A stretch of DNA of 38,148 bases. Source: Anaerolineales bacterium. Lineage in GTDB: Bacteria; Chloroflexota; Anaerolineae; Anaerolineales; UBA11579. The position numbers and the translations under genes were made by a program. Where the stretch lies: positions 1 to 38,148 of the forward strand of contig JANWHN010000026.1 in assembly GCA_025450445.1 (NCBI GenBank), given 5' to 3'. Every line of letters begins with the position of its first letter. Position 1 is the first letter of the stretch. The notes beneath the pieces are model-generated. The model was not told the DNA's origin and did not search any database. It saw only the letters and a program-made list of their open reading frames with translations. Positions 27,313 to 37,612 of this stretch are shown piece by piece.

Positions 27313-27341
27313 AGTCTAACAGTGGCTTATTTTGCTGTCAA
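27313..27341 (-). promoter_or_regulatory. Sigma70-type promoter of the purine/ureide operon
   Basis: Minus strand TTGACA (27341-27336), 17-bp spacer, TAGACT (27318-27313); -35 overlaps the folD stop codon. Confidence 0.7.
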
Positions 27342-28213
27342 TCTGCGAGCTCTGCCGCTCGCAACGTATTCTCGATCAGCATCGCGATCGTCATTGGGCC
27401 AACCCCGCCGGGCACCGGCGTGATCGCCCCAGCGACTTGGCTGGCCTCTTCAAACGCGACGTCGCCTACCAAGCGATAGCCAGATTTGGCGTTTTTATCT
27501 TCTACGCGATTGACCCCGACATCGATCACCACTGCCCCCGGCTTGATCCAATCGCCGCCCACCATCTCGGCCTTGCCGACTGCGGCGATCAGCACATCCG
27601 CCGTACGGCACAGCGCCGCCAGATCCCGTGTTTTGGAATGAGCAACCGTCACGGTCGCGTCCGCGTTCAAGAGCAGCAAAGAAAGCGGTCGGCCAACGAT
27701 ATTGGAACGCCCTAGCACGACCGCGTTGGCGCCAGCCAACTGTGTGCCGGCTTCAGCCAGCAAACGCATAATGCCAGCCGGCGTGCAGGGCACAAAGCGC
27801 GGCTCTCGGCCCCTTTGTGCCAGCAATCCGACATTTTCCGGATGTAAGCAATCGACGTCTTTGTGCACCGCGACGGCCTGTTGAACCGCGGCTGCGTCGA
27901 TCTGCACGGGCAGTGGAAGTTGCACTAATATTCCATGCACATCGGGGCGATTGTTTAGTTCATCTATCAGATGAAGCAAGTCTTGTTGGGTGGTACCTGC
28001 AGGCAGTTCGTAACCAAACGAGAGCATACCGGCTTCTTCACAAGCTTTGCGCTTGTTGCGCACATAGACCTGCGATGCAACGTCGTCGCCGACGATTATG
28101 GTTGCAAGACCAGGTTGGGGCCCGCCTTTTGCTACCCGGGCAGCAACCTTGGCTCCCACTTCCGACCGAATTCGCGCAGCCAACGCCTTGCCGTCTAGGA
28201 TTCTTGCGGACAT
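27338..28213 (-). CDS. folD: Bifunctional methylenetetrahydrofolate dehydrogenase/cyclohydrolase
   Basis: From ATG 28213; [56 protein letters not shown]. Confidence 0.95.
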   Translation of the reverse strand: MSARILDGKALAARIRSEVGAKVAARVAKGGPQPGLATIIVGDDVASQVYVRNKRKACEEAGMLSFGYELPAGTTQQDLLHLIDELNNRPDVHGILVQLPLPVQIDAAAVQQAVAVHKDVDCLHPENVGLLAQRGREPRFVPCTPAGIMRLLAEAGTQLAGANAVVLGRSNIVGRPLSLLLLNADATVTVAHSKTRDLAALCRTADVLIAAVGKAEMVGGDWIKPGAVVIDVGVNRVEDKNAKSGYRLVGDVAFEEASQVAGAITPVPGGVGPMTIAMLIENTLRAAELAD

Positions 28214-28219
28214 TGGCTG

Positions 28220-28225
28220 ATTATA
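28220..28225 (-). promoter_or_regulatory. -10 box, leaderless-type
   Basis: Minus strand TATAAT 6 nt upstream of folD ATG 28213. Confidence 0.5.
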
Positions 28226-28230
28226 AGGAA

Positions 28231-28252
28231 GGAGCGCCCTCTCGAGCGCTCC
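28231..28252. terminator. Hairpin terminator after gyrB
   Basis: GGAGCGC-CCTCTCGA-GCGCTCC between gyrB and folD with T-rich flanks. Confidence 0.6.
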
Positions 28253-28275
28253 TTTGTTTGCAATAACTACCAACC

Positions 28276-30222
<1,947 letters not shown>

Positions 30223-30449
30223 CTATTGAAACTACAGGGAAAAAATTCCCCACTTCCCTGTTGCAAGTCTTAGATTGATAAAGACCTTGATTTCTTACGC
30301 GAAAAGTTGTTGTTCCTCGAACCGGGGGCAGAAGGAGGAGCAACATCTCTTGGCAAACGCTCTCGGGATTTGGCTTTTTGGTATGTATGTTCTATTTTAC
30401 CACAGCGAGCCCGCCTCCGCTTCTCATCTGGCGGTTCTTCTTTTTAACC

Positions 30450-30477
30450 TTGACGAGCCCAGCTTGTTATGTAGAAT
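30450..30477 (+). promoter_or_regulatory. Sigma70-type promoter upstream of the liv operon
   Basis: TTGACG (30450-30455), 16-bp spacer, TAGAAT (30472-30477). Confidence 0.65.
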
Positions 30478-30480
30478 GTA

Positions 30481-30566
30481 GGTTCACATCGAATGAACCG
30501 CCATTCCCATCAATTAAGTAAGCCAATGGGTCTGATGAATGAGGCGCTCGCGCGCCTCTATTTTTA
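30481..30566 (+). ncRNA. Structured leader RNA or small RNA ending in terminator-like hairpin
   Basis: GGTTCA-N7-TGAACC hairpin, CCCAT...ATGGG hairpin, then GAGGCGC-TCGC-GCGCCTC followed by TATTTTT. Confidence 0.5.
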
Positions 30567-30679
30567 GCAGGACGGTTCGGAAGGAGGTGCAACGGGTCGA
30601 GGTTCTAAAAAAGAAGCCCAGTAATAAAGCTACTTCCTAGGAAGATTCACTATATCAACAAGTTTTCGGAGGAGTAAGA

Positions 30680-31975
30680 ATGTCCAAAAAGTTATTCGCT
30701 TTGCTGGCACTGTTGACAGTCGCCAGCATGATGTTGGCAGCTTGTGCGCCCGCTGCCCCCGCGGCTACTGAGGCTCCGGCTGAAGAAGAACCCGCAGAAG
30801 AAGAACCGGCAGCAGCGTTCGAGTGCACGGATGCTCTCGGTTGTGTGGACGTCGCCCCTGGCGACCCGATCCACATCGCCTGGATCCAGACCGTTACCGG
30901 CGCCACTGGCCCCTTGGGCCTGACCAACGTGCGCGGCGCTGAAGTTGCGCTGAACGAAGTTGGTTTCGAACTGCTCGGCCACCCGATCCAATGGGACGGT
31001 GAAGACTCCCTCTGCTCCATCGAGGGTGGTCAGGCCGCAGGCACCCGCATCGCTTCTGACCCAACAGTTGTTGCCATCGTTGGCACCACCTGCTCCGGCG
31101 AAGCCCGCGGCGCTATGCCCCTGATCTCAGAGGCTGGTATGGTCATGATTTCCCCGTCCAACACCAACCCTGACCTCACCAACCCCGAGCACCCAGACCA
31201 TTGGGCAGGTTACTTGCGCACTGCGCACAATGACTTGTTCCAGGGTCGTATCGCAGCTGAGTTTGCTTTCAATGAACTCGGTCTGACCAGCGCAGCCACC
31301 ATTCACGACGGCAGCCCCTATGCAGAAGGCTTGCAGGCTGTTTTCGCGGATGTGTTTGCTGAGTTGGGTGGAACTGTCACCGCTCAGGAAGCTGTAAACG
31401 TTGGCGACACTGACATGGGCCCAATTCTCACCAGCATCGCCACCGGCGCTCCTGCAGTGATCTACTATCCCATCTTCGAACCTGAAGGTGGCTACATCGC
31501 CGACCAGATGTGTGACGTTGCTGGTTTGGAAAACACCGTGGGTATGGGCGCTGATGGTCTGTTGACCAGCACCTTCCCCGGCGCTGCAGGTGACTGTGCA
31601 GTTGGCATGTACCTCTCCGGTCCCTTTGTGACCCCCGAGGACCAGGCTGACTTCCTCGCCTCCTACAATGAGCTGTTCGGTGAAGGCCCCGCCGCTGGCT
31701 TCGGCCCCCACTCCTATGACGCCATCAACATGATCATGGGCGCCATCGAAGCGGTTGCCACTGTGGATGCGGACGGAACTGTCCACGTTCCTCGCCAGGC
31801 TCTGCGTGACCACTTGTACGCGACCTCCGGCTATGCCGGCCTGACTGGTACCTTGTCTTGCGACGCTAATGGCGACTGTGCCACCGGCGAAGCGTTGGCT
31901 GTGTATCAGGTCACTCAGGAAAACGTCGACGGCTCGGTTGACCTCTTGACCAATCCTGCTTTCTGGACTCCGTAA
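30680..31975 (+). CDS. livK: Branched-chain amino acid-type ABC transporter substrate-binding lipoprotein
   Basis: Signal peptide with lipobox (LAAC), APAEEEPAEEEP linker, PBP type 1 fold; SD GGAGGAG upstream. Confidence 0.88.
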   Translation: MSKKLFALLALLTVASMMLAACAPAAPAATEAPAEEEPAEEEPAAAFECTDALGCVDVAPGDPIHIAWIQTVTGATGPLGLTNVRGAEVALNEVGFELLGHPIQWDGEDSLCSIEGGQAAGTRIASDPTVVAIVGTTCSGEARGAMPLISEAGMVMISPSNTNPDLTNPEHPDHWAGYLRTAHNDLFQGRIAAEFAFNELGLTSAATIHDGSPYAEGLQAVFADVFAELGGTVTAQEAVNVGDTDMGPILTSIATGAPAVIYYPIFEPEGGYIADQMCDVAGLENTVGMGADGLLTSTFPGAAGDCAVGMYLSGPFVTPEDQADFLASYNELFGEGPAAGFGPHSYDAINMIMGAIEAVATVDADGTVHVPRQALRDHLYATSGYAGLTGTLSCDANGDCATGEALAVYQVTQENVDGSVDLLTNPAFWTP

Positions 31976-32025
31976 GAGTAAACCGAACAAAGTTCGAACG
32001 AACCTGAGATAGGTTCTAGAAAAAG

Positions 32026-32058
32026 ATGAGCCGGGTGCATTCCCTGCGCCCGGCTCAT
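32026..32058 (+). other. Intercistronic hairpin between livK and livH
   Basis: ATGAGCCGGGTGCA-TTCCC-TGCGCCCGGCTCAT, 14-bp stem with one wobble; weak T tail. Confidence 0.75.
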
Positions 32059-32087
32059 TCTTAAGCAAAAGAGAAGGAGAGATCTCT

Positions 32088-33152
32088 ATGTTGAAAAGAT
32101 TGCGCGAGCGGATCAGCCTCACCGACGTGTTCATGTGGGCGGTGGGCGCTTTCTTACTCTACATTATTATTCGTGGCTCCATTGCCACTCTCGTCCTTGG
32201 CAAGTATTCTGCTCGCCAATGGTTTGACATTGCCGTTTCGGGGCTTGCCCAAGGAAGCATTTACGCACTTATTGCCCTCGGTTACACACTTGTTTACGGT
32301 GTTTTGCGCATGATCAACTTCGCTCACAGCGAAGTTTTTATGGGTGGAGCCTTCACCGGTTACTTTGCGGCTGACTACCTTAATCAAATCGGTCAATTGC
32401 AATCCCAGCCGGTGCTGAGCCTGCTAATTGTGTTTACGGTCTCGATCCTTACTTCAGTTGGGATCTCAGTTCTCTTGGAGCGAATTGCTTATCGCCCCCT
32501 ACGCCGCGCCCCCAGGCTTGTTCCGCTGATCACTGCCATTGGTGCTTCATTCGTTTTGCAGTATGTATTTCGCGGTTTCTTTGGTTCCCAGTTCAAGTCC
32601 TATCCAGAAGTTGATGCTCTGCAAGGAAACTTCACCCTCATGGGTGATTTCACCATTGGCAAAATTGAAGTGCTGGTGATCATCTCGGCTGCGGTTCTCA
32701 TGCTTGTACTTTATACCTACGTGCAGCGGACTAAGACCGGCAAAGCGATGCGCGCCGTTTCAGAAGACAAGGATGTGGCCGCCCTCATGGGCATCAACGT
32801 GGATGCGATCATTGTGCGCACCTTCATGTTGGGTGCGGCTATGGCTGGCGCAGCCGGCGTGCTGTATGCGCTGATGTTCCGCAACGTGCAATTTTTCATG
32901 GGTTTCTTTCCGGGAATTAAAGCCTTCACCGCCGCGGTCTTGGGCGGCATCGGCAATATCCCCGGCGCCATGCTCGGGGGTATTTTCCTCGGACTATTCG
33001 AGTCCATTGGCCCAAGCCTCTTTTTGGATGGGCTCGGCATCCCCGCGCCCTATCAAATGAAAGACGCGATCGCCTTCACTATGCTTGTGCTGGTGCTCAT
33101 TTTCCGCCCGACCGGTATCTTGGGCGAGCGCCTGGCCACCAAGAAGGCTTAA
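32088..33152 (+). CDS. livH: ABC transporter permease LivH-type
   Basis: 354 aa; ALGYTLVYGVLRMINFAHSEVFMGGAF, AVLGGIGNIPGAMLGG. Confidence 0.9.
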   Translation: MLKRLRERISLTDVFMWAVGAFLLYIIIRGSIATLVLGKYSARQWFDIAVSGLAQGSIYALIALGYTLVYGVLRMINFAHSEVFMGGAFTGYFAADYLNQIGQLQSQPVLSLLIVFTVSILTSVGISVLLERIAYRPLRRAPRLVPLITAIGASFVLQYVFRGFFGSQFKSYPEVDALQGNFTLMGDFTIGKIEVLVIISAAVLMLVLYTYVQRTKTGKAMRAVSEDKDVAALMGINVDAIIVRTFMLGAAMAGAAGVLYALMFRNVQFFMGFFPGIKAFTAAVLGGIGNIPGAMLGGIFLGLFESIGPSLFLDGLGIPAPYQMKDAIAFTMLVLVLIFRPTGILGERLATKKA

Positions 33153-33162
33153 GGGAGTATTT

Positions 33163-34935
33163 ATGGCTGTTGAGACCCTCAGCAAAACAAAAGCGCCATC
33201 AGCAGTGCCAGCTACAATGGACTTCAACTGGAAAACGGCCGGGCGCATCGGCTTCATCGGCGGCATCCTGGCCGTATTGGTTTCCGTGATCGGCATGGTC
33301 GAGACCTTCGACGGCCGTGACATTATCGGCGGCGTGATCTCAATGGGCCAGACTGTGGTGGTCGCCCTCATCTTCGCCACCGCCTTTATGGCGGCCGACC
33401 GCTCTTCGAAGACCAGCCCGCTCTTCCATATCCTTGGCGGCGGGCTGAGTGGCTTGATCTCCGCCGTCATGCTTGCGTTGTTCGTTTGGGTCAGCCAGCT
33501 GGTCAATCTGCGTGAGATATTCGTCAACGTCTCACCCTCCCTGATCGCGATTCTGACCTTCGACAAAGAGCTGCCCGCAGAACTGAGCGCGGCAGTCATC
33601 CAACTCTTGCTAACCGGCCTGGTCCTCGGCGTAGTGGCTGGCGTCTTGCGCGCCGCCCCAATCAAGATCCGCAACATAATTTTCAGCGGCATGCTGTGGG
33701 TCGTGGCCATCGGCTTGCTAGGAGAGCTAATCCGTACACTGGTGACTGGGCGTGCGATCGAGGACCAAGTTGCATGGGTCCTGGGTGGGCGCCTTGAAAA
33801 AGGCCTGTCGGTAAATGGCGCGGTCTCAATTTTCATTTTTGCCAGCTTGCTAAGCTTCATCTCGCAGACCTTTGGCGCCCGGATCGGCAAAGAAGTTCAG
33901 ACCCGCCGTGCCGCCTTGCCAGCTACCACCCAACGCATTCTGAACGGTGTCATCCTGCTGGTCGTTTTCCTCGTTTTGTGGCAATTGCCGCAATACCTTG
34001 GTTTATATCTGAGCGACGTCGCCAACACGGTCGGCCTGTATATCCTGATGGGTCTCGGCCTTAACATCGTGGTTGGTTTCGCTGGCCTGCTGGACTTGGG
34101 CTACGTGGCCTTTTTCGCCATCGGCGCATATGTGATGGGCGTTGCTACTAGCTCCGCAGTTGGCGACGGCCGCGGCCAAATCCTGTTTTCTCTAAACTGG
34201 ACCTTCTGGGAGGCGCTGCCACTGGCGATCCTGGTTGCTTTGTTTGCCGGCATCCTGCTCGGCATCCCGGTGCTCAAGATGCGCGGCGACTACCTCGCCA
34301 TCGTGACCCTTGGCTTCGGCGAGATCATCCGCATTATGGCGCTCTCGGATTATCTGAAACCCAACATCGGCGGCGCACAGGGCATCGTCGGCATCCAGCC
34401 CATTATCTTGGCCGGACAAAACCTATCCAATCCCATTTCGCTTTTCCATGTGGTCCTGATCGCCTGCGTGATCGTTGGCTTCGTCGCCTGGCGTTTGCGC
34501 GATTCGCGCGTTGGACGCGCCTGGAAAGCCATTCGTGAGGATGAGGATGTTGCTGCCGCGATGGGCATCAACCTAGTCAGCACGAAGTTGCTGGCATTCG
34601 GGGCTGGAGCCGCATTCTCCGGACTAGCTGGGGCAATCTTTGCTTCCAAACTCACGTCGATTCAGCCAGGCTCCTTCTCGTTTATCGTCTCGATCAATAT
34701 TCTTGCGCTGATCATCATCGGCGGCATGGGCAGCATTCCGGGCGTTCTCGTCGGCGCCCTGGCGCTGGTAGCTCTGCCCGAACTGTTGCGCGAGTTCGCA
34801 GAATTCCGCCTGCTGGTTTACGGTGTTGTCCTGGTGATGATGATGCTCTACAAACCAGAAGGCCTGTTGCCGGAAGAAACGCATAAGGCAGAGCTGCATG
34901 AAGATGAAAATATTCCCGCTGAGTCGCACGCCTGA
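33163..34935 (+). CDS. livM: ABC transporter permease LivM-type with long N-terminal membrane extension
   Basis: ATG 33163 with GGGAG SD; C-terminal half has LDLGYVAFFAIGAYVMG, GDYLAIVTLGFGEIIRI, GGMGSIPGVLVGA; about 270 extra aa at the N-terminus. Confidence 0.88.
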   Translation: MAVETLSKTKAPSAVPATMDFNWKTAGRIGFIGGILAVLVSVIGMVETFDGRDIIGGVISMGQTVVVALIFATAFMAADRSSKTSPLFHILGGGLSGLISAVMLALFVWVSQLVNLREIFVNVSPSLIAILTFDKELPAELSAAVIQLLLTGLVLGVVAGVLRAAPIKIRNIIFSGMLWVVAIGLLGELIRTLVTGRAIEDQVAWVLGGRLEKGLSVNGAVSIFIFASLLSFISQTFGARIGKEVQTRRAALPATTQRILNGVILLVVFLVLWQLPQYLGLYLSDVANTVGLYILMGLGLNIVVGFAGLLDLGYVAFFAIGAYVMGVATSSAVGDGRGQILFSLNWTFWEALPLAILVALFAGILLGIPVLKMRGDYLAIVTLGFGEIIRIMALSDYLKPNIGGAQGIVGIQPIILAGQNLSNPISLFHVVLIACVIVGFVAWRLRDSRVGRAWKAIREDEDVAAAMGINLVSTKLLAFGAGAAFSGLAGAIFASKLTSIQPGSFSFIVSINILALIIIGGMGSIPGVLVGALALVALPELLREFAEFRLLVYGVVLVMMMLYKPEGLLPEETHKAELHEDENIPAESHA

Positions 34936-34951
34936 GCGCCGAGGAGATTGA

Positions 34952-35764
34952 ATGACATCCACTCTTATTGCTAAAGGCGTTACCAAGCGGTTCGGCGGCT
35001 TGGTCGCTGTGAACAATCTGGACTTCGAGATCCCTGAGAAATCGATCTCCAGCATCATTGGCCCCAACGGCGCGGGCAAGACCACCTTCTTTAACTGCAT
35101 CACCGGGTTTTACAACCCGGAAGAAGGCACCATTCTTTTCGACGGACACGAGATCCAGGGCCTTGCACCGGATCGAGTGACCCGTCTCGGAGCCTCGCGT
35201 ACCTATCAAAACATCCGCCTGTTTGCCAATATGACCGCTATCGAAAATGTCCTAGTTGGTCAGCATCCGCAAATGAAGAACGGCTTCTTTGACGCCGTCT
35301 TCCGCACCCCACGCTTCAATCGCGAGGAAAAAGCCGCGGTCGAAGAGGCTCGCCGTCTGCTGCGCTTCGTCGGCTTGCGCGGTATGGGCGATACCCTGGC
35401 TCGCAACCTGCCCTATGGCGCCCAACGCCGCCTGGAGATCGCTCGCGCTCTGGCCAACAAGCCCAAGCTCCTGCTCCTCGACGAACCAACCGCGGGCATG
35501 AACCCGAATGAAACTGGAGAGCTGACTGCCTTCATTCGCGACCTGCGCGATACGCTCGGGATCACGATCTTGCTGATCGAGCACGATATGCGCGTCGTGA
35601 TGGGGATCAGCGAGCAGATCACCGTGTTGGACTATGGTTCCAAGATAGCCGAGGGCAAGCCTACGGATATTCAGAGCAATCCGTCCGTGATCGAAGCCTA
35701 CCTAGGACGCGGCGCCGCCTCTGGCTTAAAGAGTGCCAAACAAACTACCAAAGAACCGAGCTGA
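34952..35764 (+). CDS. livG: ABC transporter ATP-binding protein LivG-type
   Basis: Walker A GPNGAGKTT, LPYGAQRRLEIARAL signature, LLLLDEPTAGMNP. Confidence 0.93.
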   Translation: MTSTLIAKGVTKRFGGLVAVNNLDFEIPEKSISSIIGPNGAGKTTFFNCITGFYNPEEGTILFDGHEIQGLAPDRVTRLGASRTYQNIRLFANMTAIENVLVGQHPQMKNGFFDAVFRTPRFNREEKAAVEEARRLLRFVGLRGMGDTLARNLPYGAQRRLEIARALANKPKLLLLDEPTAGMNPNETGELTAFIRDLRDTLGITILLIEHDMRVVMGISEQITVLDYGSKIAEGKPTDIQSNPSVIEAYLGRGAASGLKSAKQTTKEPS

Positions 35765-35776
35765 GGAACCGCAATT

Positions 35777-36490
<714 letters not shown>

Positions 36491-36511
36491 AGGTTCGGGC
36501 AAAGAAACGAA

Positions 36512-36540
36512 GGGCGCAGATATCTGCGCCCTTTTTTGTT
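36512..36540 (+). terminator. Rho-independent terminator of the liv operon
   Basis: Perfect 20-nt palindrome GGGCGCAGATATCTGCGCCC followed by TTTTTTGTTTTTT. Confidence 0.95.
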
Positions 36541-36545
36541 TTTTA

Positions 36546-36610
36546 TCCCCTTCCCCAACCCTTCCCCTTACCAGGGGAAGGGTGACTGCAAAGCAGTCGG
36601 GATGGGGTTG
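36546..36610. repeat. C/G-rich multi-hairpin intergenic repeat
   Basis: TCCCCTTCCCCAACCCTTCCCCTTACCAGGGGAAGGGTGACTGCAAAGCAGTCGGGATGGGGTTG; hairpins CCCTTCCCC/GGGGAAGGG and GACTGC-AAA-GCAGTC. Confidence 0.7.
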
Positions 36611-36613
36611 AAT

Positions 36614-36619
36614 TAGAAT
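36614..36619 (+). promoter_or_regulatory. -10 box, leaderless-type
   Basis: TAGAAT 6 nt upstream of ATG 36626. Confidence 0.5.
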
Positions 36620-36625
36620 TCCGCA

Positions 36626-37612
36626 ATGCTCATCTTGAATTCCACTGAAGTCCGACAGGCATTGCCAATGGCGGAGTGCATCGAGGCCATGAAGCAGGCT
36701 TATGCGGCGCTTTCGGCGGGCACGGCTGAGGTGCCGTTGCGCATGCGCTTGCCGGTGAAACCGCACGAAGGCTTCAGCGTGTTCATGCCCGCCTTTGTCG
36801 ACGAGAAGGACGGGCAAGCCCTGGCAGTCAAGATCGTTTCCGTTTTCAGCAAAAATCCGGCCAAAAATCTGCCGCTCATCCATGCCGCTGTCGTCGTTAT
36901 GGATCCGCAAACGGGCGCGATGGAAGCCATCCTTGAAGGCGGTACGCTGACCGCCATTCGCACCGGCGCAGGCTGCGGCGCTGCCACCGATCTGCTGGCG
37001 CGGCCGGACACCAAGACTGCCGCCATCATTGGCGCCGGGGTGCAATCGCGCACGCAACTCGAAGCCCTGTGTGCGGCGCGCAAGATCGAGACAGTGTGGG
37101 TCTATTCGCCGAATGGCGAGCATGTGAAACGTTTCATCGCAGACCTGGCGGGCAAGAACGGAATTCCGAAAGATCTGCGCGCCGCGGCAAGCGCCAAGGA
37201 AGCCGTGCAAAACGCCGATATCATCAGCGCGGCAACCACCAGCAGCGCGCCGGTCTTCGCCGATGCTGACGTAAAGCCGGGCGCACACATCAACGGTGCC
37301 GGCTCGCATTCCGCCACGATGCAAGAGATCCCCGGCGAAACAGTTGCCCGCGCCCGCGTGATGGTTGATAGCCGTAGCGCCTCGCAGGTCGAGTCCGGCG
37401 ACATCGCCATCCCACTGCAAAACAAAACCATCCGGGAAGCCGACATTGCTGAAATTGGTGAAGTTGTTCTTGGCAAAGCCAAGGGCCGGACGTCGCCTGA
37501 GCAGATCACCTTCTTCAAGTCTGTCGGCGTCGCAGTGCAGGATGCAGTTGCCAGTCGCGTCGTTCTTGCCAACGCGCGCAAGCTCGGTCTTGGCACAGAG
37601 GTGGCATGGTAG
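36626..37612 (+). CDS. Ornithine cyclodeaminase / mu-crystallin family protein
   Basis: 328 aa; TAIRTGAGCGAATDLLARPDTKTAAIIGAGVQSRTQLEAL, GAHINGAGSHSATMQEI. Confidence 0.9.
   Translation: MLILNSTEVRQALPMAECIEAMKQAYAALSAGTAEVPLRMRLPVKPHEGFSVFMPAFVDEKDGQALAVKIVSVFSKNPAKNLPLIHAAVVVMDPQTGAMEAILEGGTLTAIRTGAGCGAATDLLARPDTKTAAIIGAGVQSRTQLEALCAARKIETVWVYSPNGEHVKRFIADLAGKNGIPKDLRAAASAKEAVQNADIISAATTSSAPVFADADVKPGAHINGAGSHSATMQEIPGETVARARVMVDSRSASQVESGDIAIPLQNKTIREADIAEIGEVVLGKAKGRTSPEQITFFKSVGVAVQDAVASRVVLANARKLGLGTEVAW

Noticed and set aside
30530-30566. CTGATGA next to a GC-rich stem, resembling a hammerhead ribozyme core
   Set aside because: The required GAAA after stem II and the stem I/III cleavage context are absent; the stem is followed by TATTTTT, consistent with a terminator.
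31127-32134. 335-aa minus-strand ORF opposite livK
   Set aside because: Antisense to a clear lipoprotein gene with SD and signal peptide; a shadow ORF of a GC-rich biased gene.
32994-33890. 298-aa minus-strand ORF opposite livH/livM
   Set aside because: Low-complexity T/S/P-rich shadow translation of membrane-protein codons.
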